Origin: Annona cherimola
Lineage: Eukaryota; Streptophyta; Magnoliopsida; Magnoliales; Annonaceae
Length of the DNA stretch: 64,000 nucleotides
NCBI GenBank assembly: GCA_030490835.1
Contig: CM059975.1
Coordinates: 33,202,133 to 33,266,132 of the forward strand
Direction: 5' to 3'
How positions within the stretch are numbered: position 1 is the stretch's first letter; each line of letters opens with the position of its first letter. Below the pieces are notes generated by a model, which had not been told where the DNA came from, made no database searches, and worked only from the letters and a program-made list of their open reading frames with translations. This document shows positions 11,599 through 23,720 of the stretch, one piece after another. The position numbers and the translations under genes are program-made.

Positions 11599-11909
11599 TC
11601 TACGTAAGAATTTAAAAAACAATAGAAGAAAAACAACATGATGGGGTATGTTATTAGATAATTGTATTTGAATAAAAATATTTGTTTCTAATTATTGACA
11701 TACGTGGACATATTGAAACTAATTCATATGAGAGACTCAATAAATCTATTGTATGGAGGATGGATTCTCATGGTATGAAAATAAAGCTATGAAAAGAGAA
11801 TATTTGTCTAGCTAACCACAGGATATTAGAAACCTATTATCTGTTAAGAAAATGTGAGAAAAGCTAGTAGAGGGGTTATTAAAAATATTTCTTTACATGA
11901 TCTGTGCTT
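11599..11909. other. AT-rich spacer between PNPase fragment and integrase end
   Basis: No coding or repeat structure is recognised. It is probably non-coding Tat sequence just after the pol stop. Confidence 0.4.
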
Positions 11910-13307
11910 ACTAATTCTGCTATTGTAGATTCCTCAGATCAAGATACTATCAAGGCTCCGTCATCTAGTACATCTTTCACTATCCATGGCCCTTTCCACT
12001 TAGGTTTAAATTTACCTCTTTTATCGATGGTTGAGGCACAAAGATCTTCTTTAGTACTAAATCACCTTCTTGGAATTCGTAACGTCGTACATTTTTATTA
12101 TATGCTTTTGTCATTCGCCGTTAGTAAGCATCCATGTAAGATAATGCTCTTATCCGCTTTTCATCTAAAAGATCCAGCAGCAAGAGTCTAGCATGAATTC
12201 ATTCTTCTGAACTTATGTCATTTTCTTTTAAAATTCTCAAAGTTGGTATTTCTACTTCAACTAGTAGTACTACTTCCATCTTGTAGGTTAATGCATATGG
12301 AAAAAATCTTGTATCAGTTCTAATTGATATTCTGTATGCCCATAGGGCATGAGATAATTTGTCTGACCAATCCTGGTAGATTTGTACCATTTTTTATAAT
12401 ATTTTAATCAAGATTTTATTAGCAACTTCTACTGCCTCATTGGCTTGTGGTCGATAGGGACTTGATTTATCGTATTGAATTTTATGTTGCTGTAAAAATT
12501 ATTTTATTTTTTGCCTTGTAAACACTGTTCTGTTATCACTAAGCAAAATATTAGGTACACCAAACCTTGTTAAAATATTATGTTTAATGAACTTAATAAC
12601 ATGATTGGTGTTAATCGTTGGAAAAGAAGTAATTTCTACCCATTTAGTGAAGTATTCAACTGCTACTAGAATATATTCATGGTTGTTTGAGGATTTGGTA
12701 AAATTTTTCCTATAATGTCTATTCTCCATGTTGAGAATAGCCATGGAGTAGATATATTGTGTAATTCATTAGCTGGAGTGTGAATAAGATTCCCCTGTTT
12801 CTAGCATTTGATGCATTTACTGACAAAATGGGCACAATCTCTTTCTCAGTTCAACCAATAATAACCTTGGTGTATAATTTTCTTGGTAAACATCATTTCA
12901 TTCATATGGGAATCATATTCTCCTTCATGTATCTTATTCATTATTTCATTATCTTCTTCTTCATCTACACATCTTAGTAATAACTGGTTATATGATTTAC
13001 GGTATAATACATCGCCAATTATTACAAATTAATAAGCTAATCTCCTAATAGTGAGTTTATCTATGAAACTTGCATATTCTTCAAAGGTTTGATCTTTAAC
13101 ATATTTTTTTATACTATAGTACCACGGTTTTGATTTGTCATTTGTAGTATTTTCTTCTTCTATAGATAAACAATAGGCTGGGTCATTTGTTACATGTACT
13201 TGAACTTCTTGTGAAGCCAATCCATATGGGATTTCTATAACTGAGGGTAAACTGGCTAAAACATCTGCTAATTGATTTTGATTTCTTGGGCTATATGAGA
13301 AAGTAAC
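11910..13307 (-). pseudogene. Tat element integrase and end of the second RNase H
   Basis: The minus strand first gives an RNase H tail resembling NQNQLADVLASLPSVI (near 13,220-13,300). Then follow an integrase with CPKCxK-like zinc-binding remnants (about 12,780), TTKWVE (about 12,650), FGVPNILLSDN (about 12,560), SPYRPQANEAVE-like sequence and HALWAYR (about 12,350). Last is the C-terminal part with NKNVRRYEFQEGDLVLKK and GKFKPKWKGPW. Integrase inserts the DNA copy into the host chromosome. Stops and frameshifts break it in several places. The copia element at 13,308 splits it from the rest of pol. Confidence 0.85.
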
Positions 13308-15030
13308 TGTTGATCCCGAGTTAATGGCAATTACCCAAGAGGGGAGGGGTGAATTGGGTATTTAAAATTTTCAACTTAAACAGAAACTTTACCCTGGATT
13401 AATCTAGTCCCCTTTATGAAGAAACAAAGTGGAAAACAATATAGTGTAGAGAGCAGAAATAAAAATTAGCAAGCAAGGTTTTTATAGTGGTTCGGGTAAC
13501 CTCCCTACTCCACTCTTCCAAGCTCACACCTCTGGTGACTTGGGTTCCACTATTGTATTTCACAAATACAACTAGAGCCACTGCTCTCTTCTAGATTCCA
13601 GCTCTAGAGGGCATCAACAATACACAGCACAAGTAGGTGACGAGTTCCACTCCAATCACACATTACTTTGCTTACACTTGATCTTAGTTACCCAAACTAA
13701 ATCAAGTTTAATACAACAAGAAAAATGAAAGAAAATTTCTACATTTTACTGTTGTGTAGAGGCAGATTTGGCGCAGAGAAGAACTTGTAGTGTAGGTTTA
13801 GAGATTCAACAAGCAGCTCTTGGCAGTTTGGAAGCAAGGTTCTTCTTCTAAATGTTGGCTTGATCACTTAAAGCTCTTAAAGATGAGAGTTATGCTCAAT
13901 CAATGATTTTTCAGCTACCCTCCTCGTTCATAATTAATGTCTTATATAATTTGCGAGGGAATTCGAACGTTTGGAGGTAGGTGGCGCATTTAATACGCCA
14001 ACGTTCGGAAAATTTCCGATCGTTGTGACCCAAGTCGCAGGTGTAATCGACTTCGAGTGCGACTTCACCTAAGTCGCAGATGGAGTCGACTTCGGGTGCG
14101 ACTTCGCCCGTCTGCAGCTTCTTCAAGTTCCATTTTGGGTCGACTTGGTCCTCGACTTGACCCAAGTCGTAGGTGAAGTCGACTTCGGTTGCGACTTCAC
14201 TTCTTCAGCTTGCTAGTTGAACTTGAAGTTCTTGGAATGCCTTGCTTGCTTGAATTTCTTCACGTTTGGTTGTTCTTCCTTTGATTATATCTTTTGCAAC
14301 TTAGTATAATCATCCTAGCTTGATGTCCTTTTAGCTTCGTGACTTGCAAACTTTGAATCCTTGTAATCTCGAGTACTTGAATCTTAGAATGCATGGAAGA
14401 TGTCCGAGTAAGTGTTCATGATCCAATCATGATGGATTCATGCAACCCTACTTACTTTGATCTTCATCTGATCTTCATTTGATCCTTATTTGGTCCATGT
14501 TGAGTGTCTGAGTTGAATTGATCTTCATTTCCACTTGAATCTAGCATTGAGCCGTCTTGATCTGCAAGTTCCACACTGAAGTCGAAGCTGAAGTCGACTT
14601 GGTCTGCAACTTTACTCAAGTCGCATGCGGAGTCGACTTGGGATGCGACTTCGGCAGCTCTCGTCCCCGATTTCAACTCTGGATGAAAATGACGCCTCGA
14701 AGTCGAAGCTGAAGTCGACTTAGCCTGCGACTTCACCCAAGTCGCATGCAGAGTCAACTTGGGATGCGACTTCGGTAGCTCTCATCCCCGATTTCAACTC
14801 TGGATGGAAATGACATCTTGAAGTCGTTGCTGGAGTCGACTTGGGGATCGACTTGGCCTAAGTCGATGCCTGAGTCGACTCGAAAATCGACTTGACTTGT
14901 CATGCTTCATATTCTTCAATTTTATAACCTTTAATCATTTCCACAAACATGTTAGTAATCAAAACTTACTCAAATTGATTTGTTAATCATCAAAACATAG
15001 ACTTGGCTTATTTTCCACATGTTTCCAACA
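13308..15030 (-). repeat. 3' LTR of the SIRE-like copia
   Basis: TGTTGATCCCGAG opens it on the plus strand and TTTCCAACA closes it. It is very similar to 20,412-22,085, but longer by about 49 bp because it has one more AAGTCGCAG..GTCGACTTCG module near 14,040-14,110. Confidence 0.93.
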
Positions 15031-15044
15031 ATCTCTCCTTTTTT
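15031..15044 (-). other. Polypurine tract of the copia element
   Basis: On the minus strand AAAAAAGGAGAGAT directly precedes the TGTTGG start of the 3' LTR. Confidence 0.75.
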
Positions 15045-15411
15045 GATGATTAAAAAAACTGATTTGAGTGTATATCTTTCAATGTCTTTAAAACATACTA
15101 TTTGTGCATTTTGAAGTTTAACATGCATATGTTACTTCCAATAAATCACAAGTTAAAAACATAATATTAACAGACATATTTTACTTTCAATACATCACAA
15201 AATCATTCATACACATATTTAAGACGAACACATTTTACTTTCAATACATCACAAAATCATTCATACACATATTTAAGACGGAGACTTAAATCTCAATCTC
15301 TTCTCCCCCTTTTTGTCAATTTATCAAAAAATAGAGATGGAGTGGGTTAATCCTTTGAGAATGACGGGGTGGCTCCCCCTGAACCTGTGCTCCCCCTCAG
15401 CTTGTGCTTAT
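15045..15411. other. Copia 3' non-coding stretch with a short direct repeat
   Basis: No gene is seen. ACATTTTACTTTCAATACAT with its following bases occurs near 15,177 and again near 15,231. It separates the RNase H stop from the polypurine tract. Confidence 0.5.
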
Positions 15412-16764
15412 CTAAGTTAATTCAAGCATACCCATATCATTTCTAATTTTATAAAATGGTTCTTTTGCTAGAGGTTTGGTGAATATATCTGCAATTTGAT
15501 CTTCTGTTCTCATATATTCCAAACATATATCATAATTTTCTACATGTTCTCTAATAAAATGATGTCTAAGGTCTATGTGCTTGGTCCTAGAATGTAATAC
15601 TGAATTTTTAGTTAAACATATGACACTTGTATTATCACATCTAATAGGTATATCTTTAAAATTCATGTCATAGTCCCTAAGTTGTTGTTTCATCCAAAGC
15701 AATTGTGCACAACAACTCCCGGCGGCAACATATTCAGCTTCCGCCGTAGATAGAGCAAAACTAGTTTGTTTTCTTGAAAACCATGAAACTAACATGTTCT
15801 CAAGAAACTGACATGTTCCACTAGTGCTTTTTCTATCTACCTTGTAGCCGGCAAAATCTGCATCCGAGTAGCCGATTAGATCAAAATTAGAACCCTTTAG
15901 ATACCAAAGTCCTATGTTGGTAGTATCTACTAAGTATCTAAAAATTCTTTTTATAGCTACCGGGTGTGATTCTTTTGGACATGATTGAAATCTAGAGCAC
16001 ATACACACACTAAACAATATATCAGGCCTATAAGCAGTTAAATATAATAAAGAACTTATCATGCTTCTATATAATTTTAAATCAACTAGTTTGCCTTTTT
16101 CGTCTTTGTCAATTTTAATAGTTGAGCTCATAGGCGTGTTTGCCCCTTTGCTGTTTTCCATGCCAAACTTCTTCAACATTTTCTTGATGTACTTGGACTG
16201 GTTTATGAAGATCTCTTCACTTGATTGTTTAATTTGTAGTCCAAAGAAGAAATTCAGCTCCCCCATCATACTCATCTCAAATTCTTTCTGCATAAACTTA
16301 GAAAATTCTTGACAAAGAATCTCATTAGTAGCACCAAAAATAATGTCATCAACATAAATTTGAATAATCAAGATATCTTTTTCTTTGTATTTGATAAACA
16401 AAGTAGTGTCTACCTTTCCCTTTTGAAAGTCTTGATCAATCAAAAATTTGTTTAATCTCTCATACCAAGCTCTTGGGGCTTGTTTTAATCCATATAATGC
16501 TTTGGTTAATTTGTATACAAATTTAGATTGATCTTTTTCCTCAAATCCATGTGGTTGTTCAACATACACCTCTTCATTTATATAACCATTCAGAAATGCA
16601 CTTTTAACATCCATTTGAAATAATTTAAAGTTCATGTGAGATGAAAAAACTAGTAAGATACGAATGACTTCTAATCTAGCAACTGGAGCATAGAATTCCT
16701 CAAAGTCTATTCCCTCTTCTTGTGAGTATCCCTTTGCCACAAGTCTAGCTTTGTTTCTCACCAC
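15412..16764 (-). CDS. Copia reverse transcriptase and RNase H
   Basis: This 450-codon open frame starts inside the RT domain ([20 protein letters not shown], then [18 protein letters not shown]). It has the catalytic YVDDIIFG, the connection [10 protein letters not shown], and the RNase H with [19 protein letters not shown] and the final [11 protein letters not shown] and DIFTKPL blocks. It copies element RNA into DNA and removes the RNA strand. The first M is unlikely to be a real start, since the frame continues a polyprotein whose upstream part is shifted and contains stops between 16,764 and 16,846. This is the best preserved coding part of the element. Confidence 0.93.
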   Translation of the reverse strand: MVRNKARLVAKGYSQEEGIDFEEFYAPVARLEVIRILLVFSSHMNFKLFQMDVKSAFLNGYINEEVYVEQPHGFEEKDQSKFVYKLTKALYGLKQAPRAWYERLNKFLIDQDFQKGKVDTTLFIKYKEKDILIIQIYVDDIIFGATNEILCQEFSKFMQKEFEMSMMGELNFFFGLQIKQSSEEIFINQSKYIKKMLKKFGMENSKGANTPMSSTIKIDKDEKGKLVDLKLYRSMISSLLYLTAYRPDILFSVCMCSRFQSCPKESHPVAIKRIFRYLVDTTNIGLWYLKGSNFDLIGYSDADFAGYKVDRKSTSGTCQFLENMLVSWFSRKQTSFALSTAEAEYVAAGSCCAQLLWMKQQLRDYDMNFKDIPIRCDNTSVICLTKNSVLHSRTKHIDLRHHFIREHVENYDICLEYMRTEDQIADIFTKPLAKEPFYKIRNDMGMLELT

Positions 16765-16845
16765 AAGTCCACTTTCATCTAATTTGTTCCTAAAGACCCA
16801 TTTTGTGCTAATGACAATACAATTTTTCGATCTCGAAACAAAATG

Positions 16846-18210
16846 CTAAACTTGATTTTTTTCAAATTGATTTAGCTCTTCTTGCATTGCTATGATCCAG
16901 TTTTCATCATCAAGAGCTTGGTCTATAGTGGATGGTTCAATTTTGGATACAAAGGCGTATTGTCCACAAATATTTCGTTTTGACCTTCTAGTCTTTACAC
17001 CTTCATAGACATTCTCTATAACTTGTTCAATTGGATGTGCATTTTTGAACTTTAAATTAGTTGGAGCTTTATAGGAATTATTACCTTCACTTACCTTTTC
17101 CTCCATGAAATCTTCTTGCTTCTCCACATGTAATTTTTCAAGGCTACTTATTATCTCATCTGCATCACTTAAATCATCTTGTCTTTTGAAACATGGGTTA
17201 AATTCATCAAAAACAACATGTATTGACTCTTCTACAACCTGGTTTCTTTTGTTGAAGACTCTATATGCTTTGCTATTTGATGAGTAACCAAGGAATATTG
17301 CCTCATCACTCTTAGCATCCAGTTTTCCCAAGTTGGTTTTTCTATTGTTCAAAACATAACATGTGCAACCAAAGGCATGAAAATATGAGATATTTGATTT
17401 TCTATCTTTCCATAGCTCATATGAGGTCTTTTTCATGATTGCTCTAATGGTAACTCGGTTCAACACATGACAAGCTGTACTTACAGCTTCACCCCAAAAT
17501 TTCTTGGATAATTTACTCTCATTTAGCATTGTTCTATCCATCACTTGTATGATTCTATTTTTCCTTTCAACCACTCCATTTTGTTGTGGAGTTCTTGGTG
17601 CAGAAAATGTGTGGTGGATTCCTTTTTCATTGCATAATTCTATGAATCGTTTATTTTCAAACTCACCACAATGATCACTTCTAATGGTCATAATAGAACT
17701 TTATTTTTTATTTTGCACCAAATTTACAAAGATTGCAAACATAGAGAAGACTTCATCTTTGCTAGCTAAGAGAATTACCCATGTGAATCTTGAAAAATCA
17801 TCAACTATTACAAACACATATTTCTTTCCACTAATGGTTAAATGTCGGATGGCCCATATAGATCCATATGTAGCAATTCAAGTAGCCTAGTGGTGGAAAT
17901 TTCCTTTTTGGTAGAGAAAGGCACTTTAGGTTGTTTTGACAATTGACATGCCTTGCAAATTTTATTTTTGTCATATTTCAATTTAGGCAATCCTTCTACC
18001 AAACTCTTCTTCTATTAGTCTTTATATTTGTCATGTTTATATGCCCAAGTCTCTTATGCCAAACCCATGGATCTTGTCAATGGTCATTAGACATTGACCA
18101 TCTAGTTCATCAAGTGAAACCAAATATACATTTTCATGTCTTTTTCCGCTAAACATGATATGTTCTCTATCAAATACATTACATATAGATGATTCAAACA
18201 CAACCTTGTA
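16846..18210 (-). pseudogene. Copia integrase, N-terminal part broken
   Basis: The open part (16,846-17,691) has IRSDHCGEFEN, TPQQNGVVERKNRII, and the C-terminal GCTCYVLNN and FLGYSSNSKAYRVFN blocks. These include the second aspartate and the glutamate of the catalytic triad. Upstream, 17,700-18,210 still shows CKACQLSKQPK-like zinc-binding remnants and MDLYGP with the first aspartate, but in shifted frames with stops. Confidence 0.88.
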
Positions 18211-18483
18211 TCATTTGTCACATAATTGGCTAATACTCATTAAATTGTGCTTGAGTCCTTCAACAAATAATACATCTTCCATACATGCATTTGAAATGCT
18301 ATAAATATTTCCTTTACCTTTGATTTTACCTTTCTCATTATTTTCAAAAGCAACAGTTCCATCGTTGCAAGGCTTGAGTTTATGAAATAAACTTCTTTCA
18401 CCGGTCATATGCCTTAAGCAACCACTATCCATGAACCAAACGTTGCTTGCCTTTGCCTTGAAACATATATGAAAAATGAACAA
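18211..18483 (-). pseudogene. Copia aspartic protease fragment
   Basis: VWFMDSGCLRHMTG has the catalytic aspartate in DSG. It is followed by the downstream LFVEGLKHNLMSISQLCDK, the usual end of the copia protease before integrase. The protease cuts the polyprotein. It is separated from gag and integrase by stops. Confidence 0.88.
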
Positions 18484-19481
18484 ATAAATCTTATCTCCTT
18501 GGTACTCATTTTATGGGTCTATTTTGGGTTAGTAAACTGATTTAATCTTTGTTGTTCTATCTTTAAAAGCCCAAATCTTGTGTTTCTTAGAACCCAAACT
18601 AATTTTGCACCATGGTCATATAATTTCTTAAAGTTGCATCTATGAATTTTGTGACCCATCTTGTTGCAAAAGTTGAAGGCCATTGGTAGTTTAGGAGTAG
18701 GCCTCCAAGTATGTTGTGGTTCAATGATTGGCCTTTTGGTCGAAACAACTTATTTCCCTTTAGGTATGTAAATAGATGTAGTCTTGGTTTGATTTTTCCC
18801 AAGTATTAGCACATTTGATTTGCCTCTTTCTCTTTGCTCAAATGTGGAGTATCCAAGACCTCTTCTATTGGTTTAAGAGGTCATGTTTAGAAATATTTTC
18901 ACATTTTCTCCTGAATTAGAGAATTTAGCTAATGATTCATTTAATGACTCATTCTCCTTTTTCAATTTTTTCACTTCTTTCAAAAGTAGTTCATTTTCTT
19001 CTTTCAATTTTGTTGTTTTTTCTGCTAGTTTTCCATTTACAATAATAATGAAATTGCATTGTAGTCTCTTTAATGATAACTTGTTTTCTAATTTTTTAAT
19101 TTCCTCCTATAATGAATCATATGCATATTGTAATTCTTCTAATTCAGCACATTTGAGACATTCTTATATAGAAGAGTGAGTAGATTGAGAATAGCAAAAT
19201 TTGAAAGTTACCTCTTCATTACTTGTGCACTTTGTTGAGGTGGTTTGCTCTTCCAAAACTTCCGTTGTGTTTAAACACAATAAATTTTTTTCTTGCTCAA
19301 TCCGCTCCATGCAGCGTATTCTTGCACAATTTGCCGCTTCAAAATCATCGTTTGAGGAGCTACTTGTTGATGAAGTTTCTTCATTCACGTACATTCCTCT
19401 TCCCTTCGGCCTTTGAAATTTTCTGCTTTCATATCTTTCCTTCATCTCTTGATGATCCTTTGATTTTTCTTCCGGCGTAGG
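18484..19481 (-). pseudogene. Gag-protease linker of the copia, broken
   Basis: Frames are short and shifted. A serine-rich, glutamate-rich linker (about 19,164-19,445) follows the zinc knuckle on the minus strand. A coiled-coil-like asparagine- and glutamate-rich part lies near 18,880-19,150. This is normal for the long linker of SIRE-like elements, but no motif identifies its role. Confidence 0.6.
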
Positions 19482-20363
19482 ACATTAAGCTTGCATATGT
19501 CCCATATCGCCGCATCTATAGCATTTTGTAGTCTCCTTCTTCTTCTCTTTTTGTGATCTCTCTTTGAAGTCTTTGAAGTTCTTTTCATTTCTCACAAACT
19601 TTCAAAATCTGCGTGTGAGTAGAGCAATGTCTTCATCGTCATTGTGAGATGATGAGGTGGATTCATCCGAGTTATGGGTGACTTTTAGTGCAATTGATCT
19701 TTTTCCTTTGTGGTGATCTTCATTTCTTTTCTTGATTAACTCATGTGACATTAGTGAGCTAATAAGGTCTTCTAGCTTCAATGTGTTCAAGTCCTTTGCT
19801 TCTTCTATTGCAGTAATTTTCGAAGTCCATGATTCGGGTAGCGCCCTTAGAATCTTCATGACCTGGTCCGATTCAGAAATTACTTTTCCAAGACCTTTCA
19901 AAGCATTAATAATTTTAGAGAATCTAGCAAACATTTCTGAAATATTTTTTGTATCTAGCATTCTAAAGTTTTCCAACTCTCCAATCAAAATATTTCTCCT
20001 TGTCCCTTGGACTTGAAAAGTTCCTTCATAGATAGATGTTAATGTATCCCATATTTCTTTTGCGGTTAGACAAGATGATACTCTATCATATTCAGAAGCG
20101 GTAAGAGCACAAAACAGTGAGTTCATAGCTTTAGCATTGCTCTTAACAGTTTTTACTTCCTCATCAATCTATTTGGAAGCTCTTTCATCAATAGACAAGG
20201 TTACACCATCTTAGATTGCAATCCAAGAGTCTATATCTGTAGCCACGATAAGTTGTTTCATACGTAGCTTCCAATAGCCGAAATTGTTCACATCAAACAA
20301 TGGTGGCCTAGCAAAAGATTGGCCTTCGGCAAATGCGGAAACGGAAGTCGATTGGGATGCCAT
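19482..20363 (-). pseudogene. Copia gag with zinc knuckle, interrupted by stops
   Basis: The ATG at 20,363 opens MASQSTSVSAFAEGQSFARP, then FDVNNFGYWKLRMK, the start of the UBN2-type gag. After in-frame stops near 20,213 and 20,170 the frame is open (20,126-19,602) through TAKEIWDTL, MLDTKNISEMFARF and ALPESW. A CX2CX4HX4C knuckle follows at 19,482-19,523, with a TAA just before its last cysteine. Gag forms the particle and binds element RNA. At least three stops indicate loss of function. Confidence 0.9.
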
Positions 20364-20394
20364 ATCAAAAGATCTCTTTGGTATAACTCAAAGA

Positions 20395-20409
20395 CCCGCT
20401 CTGATACCA
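20395..20409 (-). other. tRNA-Met-type primer-binding site of the copia
   Basis: The minus strand reads TGGTATCAGAGC, the common plant copia site complementary to the 3' end of initiator tRNA-Met. It lies two bases inside the 5' LTR. Confidence 0.9.
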
Positions 20410-20411
20410 CT

Positions 20412-22085
20412 TATTGGTCCCGAGTTAATGGCAATTACCCAAGAGGGGAGGGGTGAATTGGATATTTAAAATTTTCAACTTAAACAGAAACTTTACCCCG
20501 AATTAATCTAGTCCCCTTTATGAAGAAATAAAGTGGAAAGCAATATAGTGTAGAGAGCAGAAATAAAAATCAAAAAGTAAGGTTTTTATAGTGGTTCGAG
20601 CAACCGCCCTACTCCACTCTTCCAAGCTCACACCTCTTGTGACTTGGGTTCCACTATTGTATTTCACAAATACAACTAGAGTCACTGCTCTCTTCTAGAT
20701 TCCAGCTCTAGAGGGCATCAACAATACACAGCACAAGTAGGTGACGAGTTCTACTCCAATCACACACTACTTTGCTTACACTTGATCTTAGTTACCCAAA
20801 TTAAATCAAGTTTAATATAACAAGAAAAATGAAAGAAAGTTTCTACACTTTACTATTGTGTAGAGGCAGATTTGGCGAAGAGAAAAACTTGTAATGTAGG
20901 TTTAGAGATTCAGCAAGCAGCTCTTGGCAGTTTGGAAGCAAGGTTCTTCTTCTAAATGTTGACTTGATCACTTAAAGCTCTTAAAGATGAGAGTTATGCT
21001 CAATCAATGATTTCTCAGCTACCCTCCTCGTTCATATTGAATGCCTTATATAATTTGCGAGGGAATCTAAACGTTTGGAGGTAGGTGGCGCGCATTTAAT
21101 GCGCCAACGTTTGGAAAATTTTCGACCTTTGCGACCCAAGTCGCAGGTGGAGTCGACTTCGGGTGCGACTTCGCCTATCCGCAGCTTCTTCAAGTTCCAT
21201 TCTGGGTCGACTTGGTCCTCGACTTGACCCAAGTCGTAGGTGAAGTCGACTTCGGTTGCGACTTCACTTCTTCAGCTTGCTAGTTGAACTTAAAGTTCTT
21301 GAAATGCCTTGCTTGCTTGAATTTCTTCATGTTTGGTTGTTCTTCCTTTGATTATATCTTTTGCAACTTAGTATAATCATCCTAGCTTGATGTCCTTTTA
21401 GCTTCGTGACTTGCGAACTTTGAATCCTTATAATCTCGAGTACTTGAATCTTAGAATGCATGGAAGATATCCGAGTAAGTGTTCATGATCCAATCATGAT
21501 GGATTCATGCAGCCCTACTTGCTTTGATCTTCATCTGATCTTCATTTGATCCTTATTTGGTCCATGTTGAGTGTCTGAGTTGAATTGATCTTCATTTCCA
21601 CTTGAATCTAGCATTGAGCCGTCTTGATCTGCAAGTTCCGCACTGAAGTCGACTTGGTCCGCAACTTCACTCAAGTCGCATGCGGAGTCGACTTGGGATG
21701 CGACTTCAGCAGCTCTCGTCCCCGATTTCAACTCTGGATGAAAATGACGCCTCGAAGTCGAAGCTGGAGTCGACTTAGTCTGCGACTTCACCCAAGTCGC
21801 ATGCGGAGTCGACTTGGGATGCGACTTCGGCAGCTCTGGTCCCCGATTTCAACTCTGGATGGAAATGACATTTTGAAGTCGCTGCTGGAGTCGACTTGGG
21901 GATCGACTTCGCCTAAGTCGATACCTGAGTCGACTTGGAAATCGACTTGACTTGTCATGCTTCATATTCTTCAATTTTATAACCTTTAATCATTTCCACA
22001 AACATGTTAGTAACCAAAACTTACTCAAATTGATTTGTTAATCATCAAAACATAAACTTGACTTATTTTCCACATATTTCCAACA
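20412..22085 (-). repeat. 5' LTR of the SIRE-like copia
   Basis: It matches 13,308-15,030 along its length. Its inner terminus reads CCAATA on the minus strand where the other LTR ends AACA. It contains the same dense AAGTCGACTT modules (about 21,130-21,950). Confidence 0.93.
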
Positions 22086-22489
22086 GTAACCTCTTTGAAT
22101 TGACTTACTAACTTGGTTAAAGCGATTTGATAAGGTTTCAATTTCTCATCCCTAGTTTCCCATTCTCCTATGGACTAATTAATTACTAATTGTGAGTCTC
22201 CAAATATTCGTAATTTATTTGCCCCCAAATCATAAGCTTTTTTTATGCCAGTTAGACATGCTTCATATTCTGCAACATTGTTAGTGCATGGAAATATGAT
22301 TTTTTTGCTATCATAGTAGGTAGTTCTTTAGGGTCGTATAAAATTATTCTCATTCCTCCACCATTCATATTATGCGCACCATCAAAATACAGACTCTAAT
22401 GAGTAGACTCTGGCTCTTCATCTACAACTAGAACATTCTCATCTGGAAATTAGTCTTGTAGAGGCTGTTAATCAGCTAACATTTTTCCT
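22086..22489 (-). pseudogene. Second RNase H-like region of the Tat element, first part
   Basis: On the minus strand, shifted frames give a FDGAHNMNGGGM-like segment (about 22,370), TNNVAEYEACLTG-like sequence (about 22,260) and LRIFGDSQLVI-like sequence (about 22,200). This is the extra RNase H that marks the Tat lineage. It continues across the copia insertion at 13,220-13,307. Stops are frequent. Confidence 0.75.
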
Positions 22490-23720
22490 TTGATTGCCTT
22501 TTGCATAACATAAATAATATCGAATTCGGTGAGAAGCAATTGCCACTTGGCCAATCTTCCAGTAAGAGCGATTTTTTGACACAAATACCTAAGGGGATCC
22601 TGCTTAGAAATCAACAAAACTGTTCTGGATATAATGTATTATCTTAATTTTAAAATAGCCATAACCAAGTCCAAACATGTTTTTTTCTATTTCTGGATAT
22701 TTTATTTCAGTAGGAGTGAACTTTCTACTGAAATAATAAATAGATAACTCTTTTTTCTTACTAGTATCATATTGCCCTAGTACTCCTCCCATAGTTATTA
22801 GTGTAACTGACAAATATAAAATTAATAGGTCATTTATAGCAAGTGGCATCAATATAGGCGGATTTGAGAGGTAAGTTTTGATTTTATCGAGCTGTCCATA
22901 TTTTAGGAGAATCTTTCCTTAGAAGTTTGAATATTGGCTCGCATGTCAAGGTTAATTGTAAAATAAATCTGCTAATGTACTGTAATCTTCCTAAAAATCC
23001 TCGAATTTATTTCTCAGTTTTAGACGGGGGCATTTCTAAAATAGCTTTGACTTTTTCGTCATCTACCTCTATTGGATTTTCACTTACAATAAATCCTAAT
23101 AATTGCTCTTTTCTAGCCCTAAAAACGCATTTGCTTGGGTTAAGTTTGAGTTGAAAATTTTTCATCCTATCAAATAATTTTTTAAAGTTCTCTAAATGGT
23201 TAGCAAAAGAATGAGAACGTACGATGATGTCATCTACATAAACTTCAACCTCATTATCCATCATCTCATGAAAAATGGTACTCATTGCCCTTTGATAAGT
23301 AGCTCCGACATGTTTTAGCCCAAATGGCATGACCTTGTAGCAAAAGGGTACCCCGTGGAGTGATAAAAGATATTTTTTCTTGATCTTCTTATGCAACTTT
23401 GATTTGATTATAACCCAAAACCCATCAATGAAGGAAAACCAACCATATCTAGTTGTGCTATCTACTAAGGTATCAATGCGGGGCAAAAGAAAGTCGTCTT
23501 TAAGGCTCGCTTTGTTAAGGTCCCTGTAGTCTACGTACATTCTAACTTGCCATTTTTTTTGAACAGGTACTATAGTGGCCAACCATTCAGAGTAGTGACT
23601 TACTCTTAGAAAACCAGCATTGTATTGTTTAATAATCTCATCTCTAATATTGGAAACCCATTCAGGTTTTATTCTCCTAAGCTTTTATTTTATTGGTTTG
23701 AAGTCCTTTTTTATTGGGAG
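22490..23720 (-). pseudogene. Tat element reverse transcriptase and RNase H
   Basis: RT blocks are WQVRMYVDYRDLNKAS (about 23,530), MPFGLKHVGATYQRAM (about 23,300), the catalytic YVDD (about 23,240), LNPSKCVF and LLGFIVSE. The RNase H part shows VLGQYD, AIYYFSRKFTPTEIKYPEIEK-like sequence (22,604-22,852) and a tail toward 22,500. The RT core is open from 23,582 to 23,007 but lies among stops and shifts. Confidence 0.9.

Larger units (their letters stand above)
13308..22085 (-). mobile_element. SIRE-like Ty1/copia retrotransposon, full length
   Basis: It is flanked by the exact 5-bp duplication GTAAC (13,303-13,307 and 22,086-22,090) and ends TG...CA. On the minus strand the order is LTR, tRNA-Met-type primer site, gag, protease, integrase, RT, RNase H, polypurine tract, LTR; integrase before RT is the copia order. 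LTRs of about 1.7 kb and the DSGC...RHMTG protease style suggest the SIRE lineage, without a recognisable envelope-like frame. Gag and the integrase start carry stops, so it is probably not autonomous, although RT-RNase H is open. It is inserted inside the second RNase H region of the Tat element. Confidence 0.93.

Noticed and set aside
11904..12191. Plus-strand frame of 95 codons
   Set aside because: It is the complement of the Tat integrase C-terminal coding sequence.
14464..14757. Repetitive minus-strand frames with SQVDSACDL-like units in the LTRs
   Set aside because: The AAGTCGAC modules have a partly three-base-compatible spacing, which gives open frames by chance. The same units are in opposite orientation and other frames elsewhere in the LTRs.
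16061..16312. Plus-strand frame of 83 codons
   Set aside because: It is the shadow of the copia reverse transcriptase on the minus strand.
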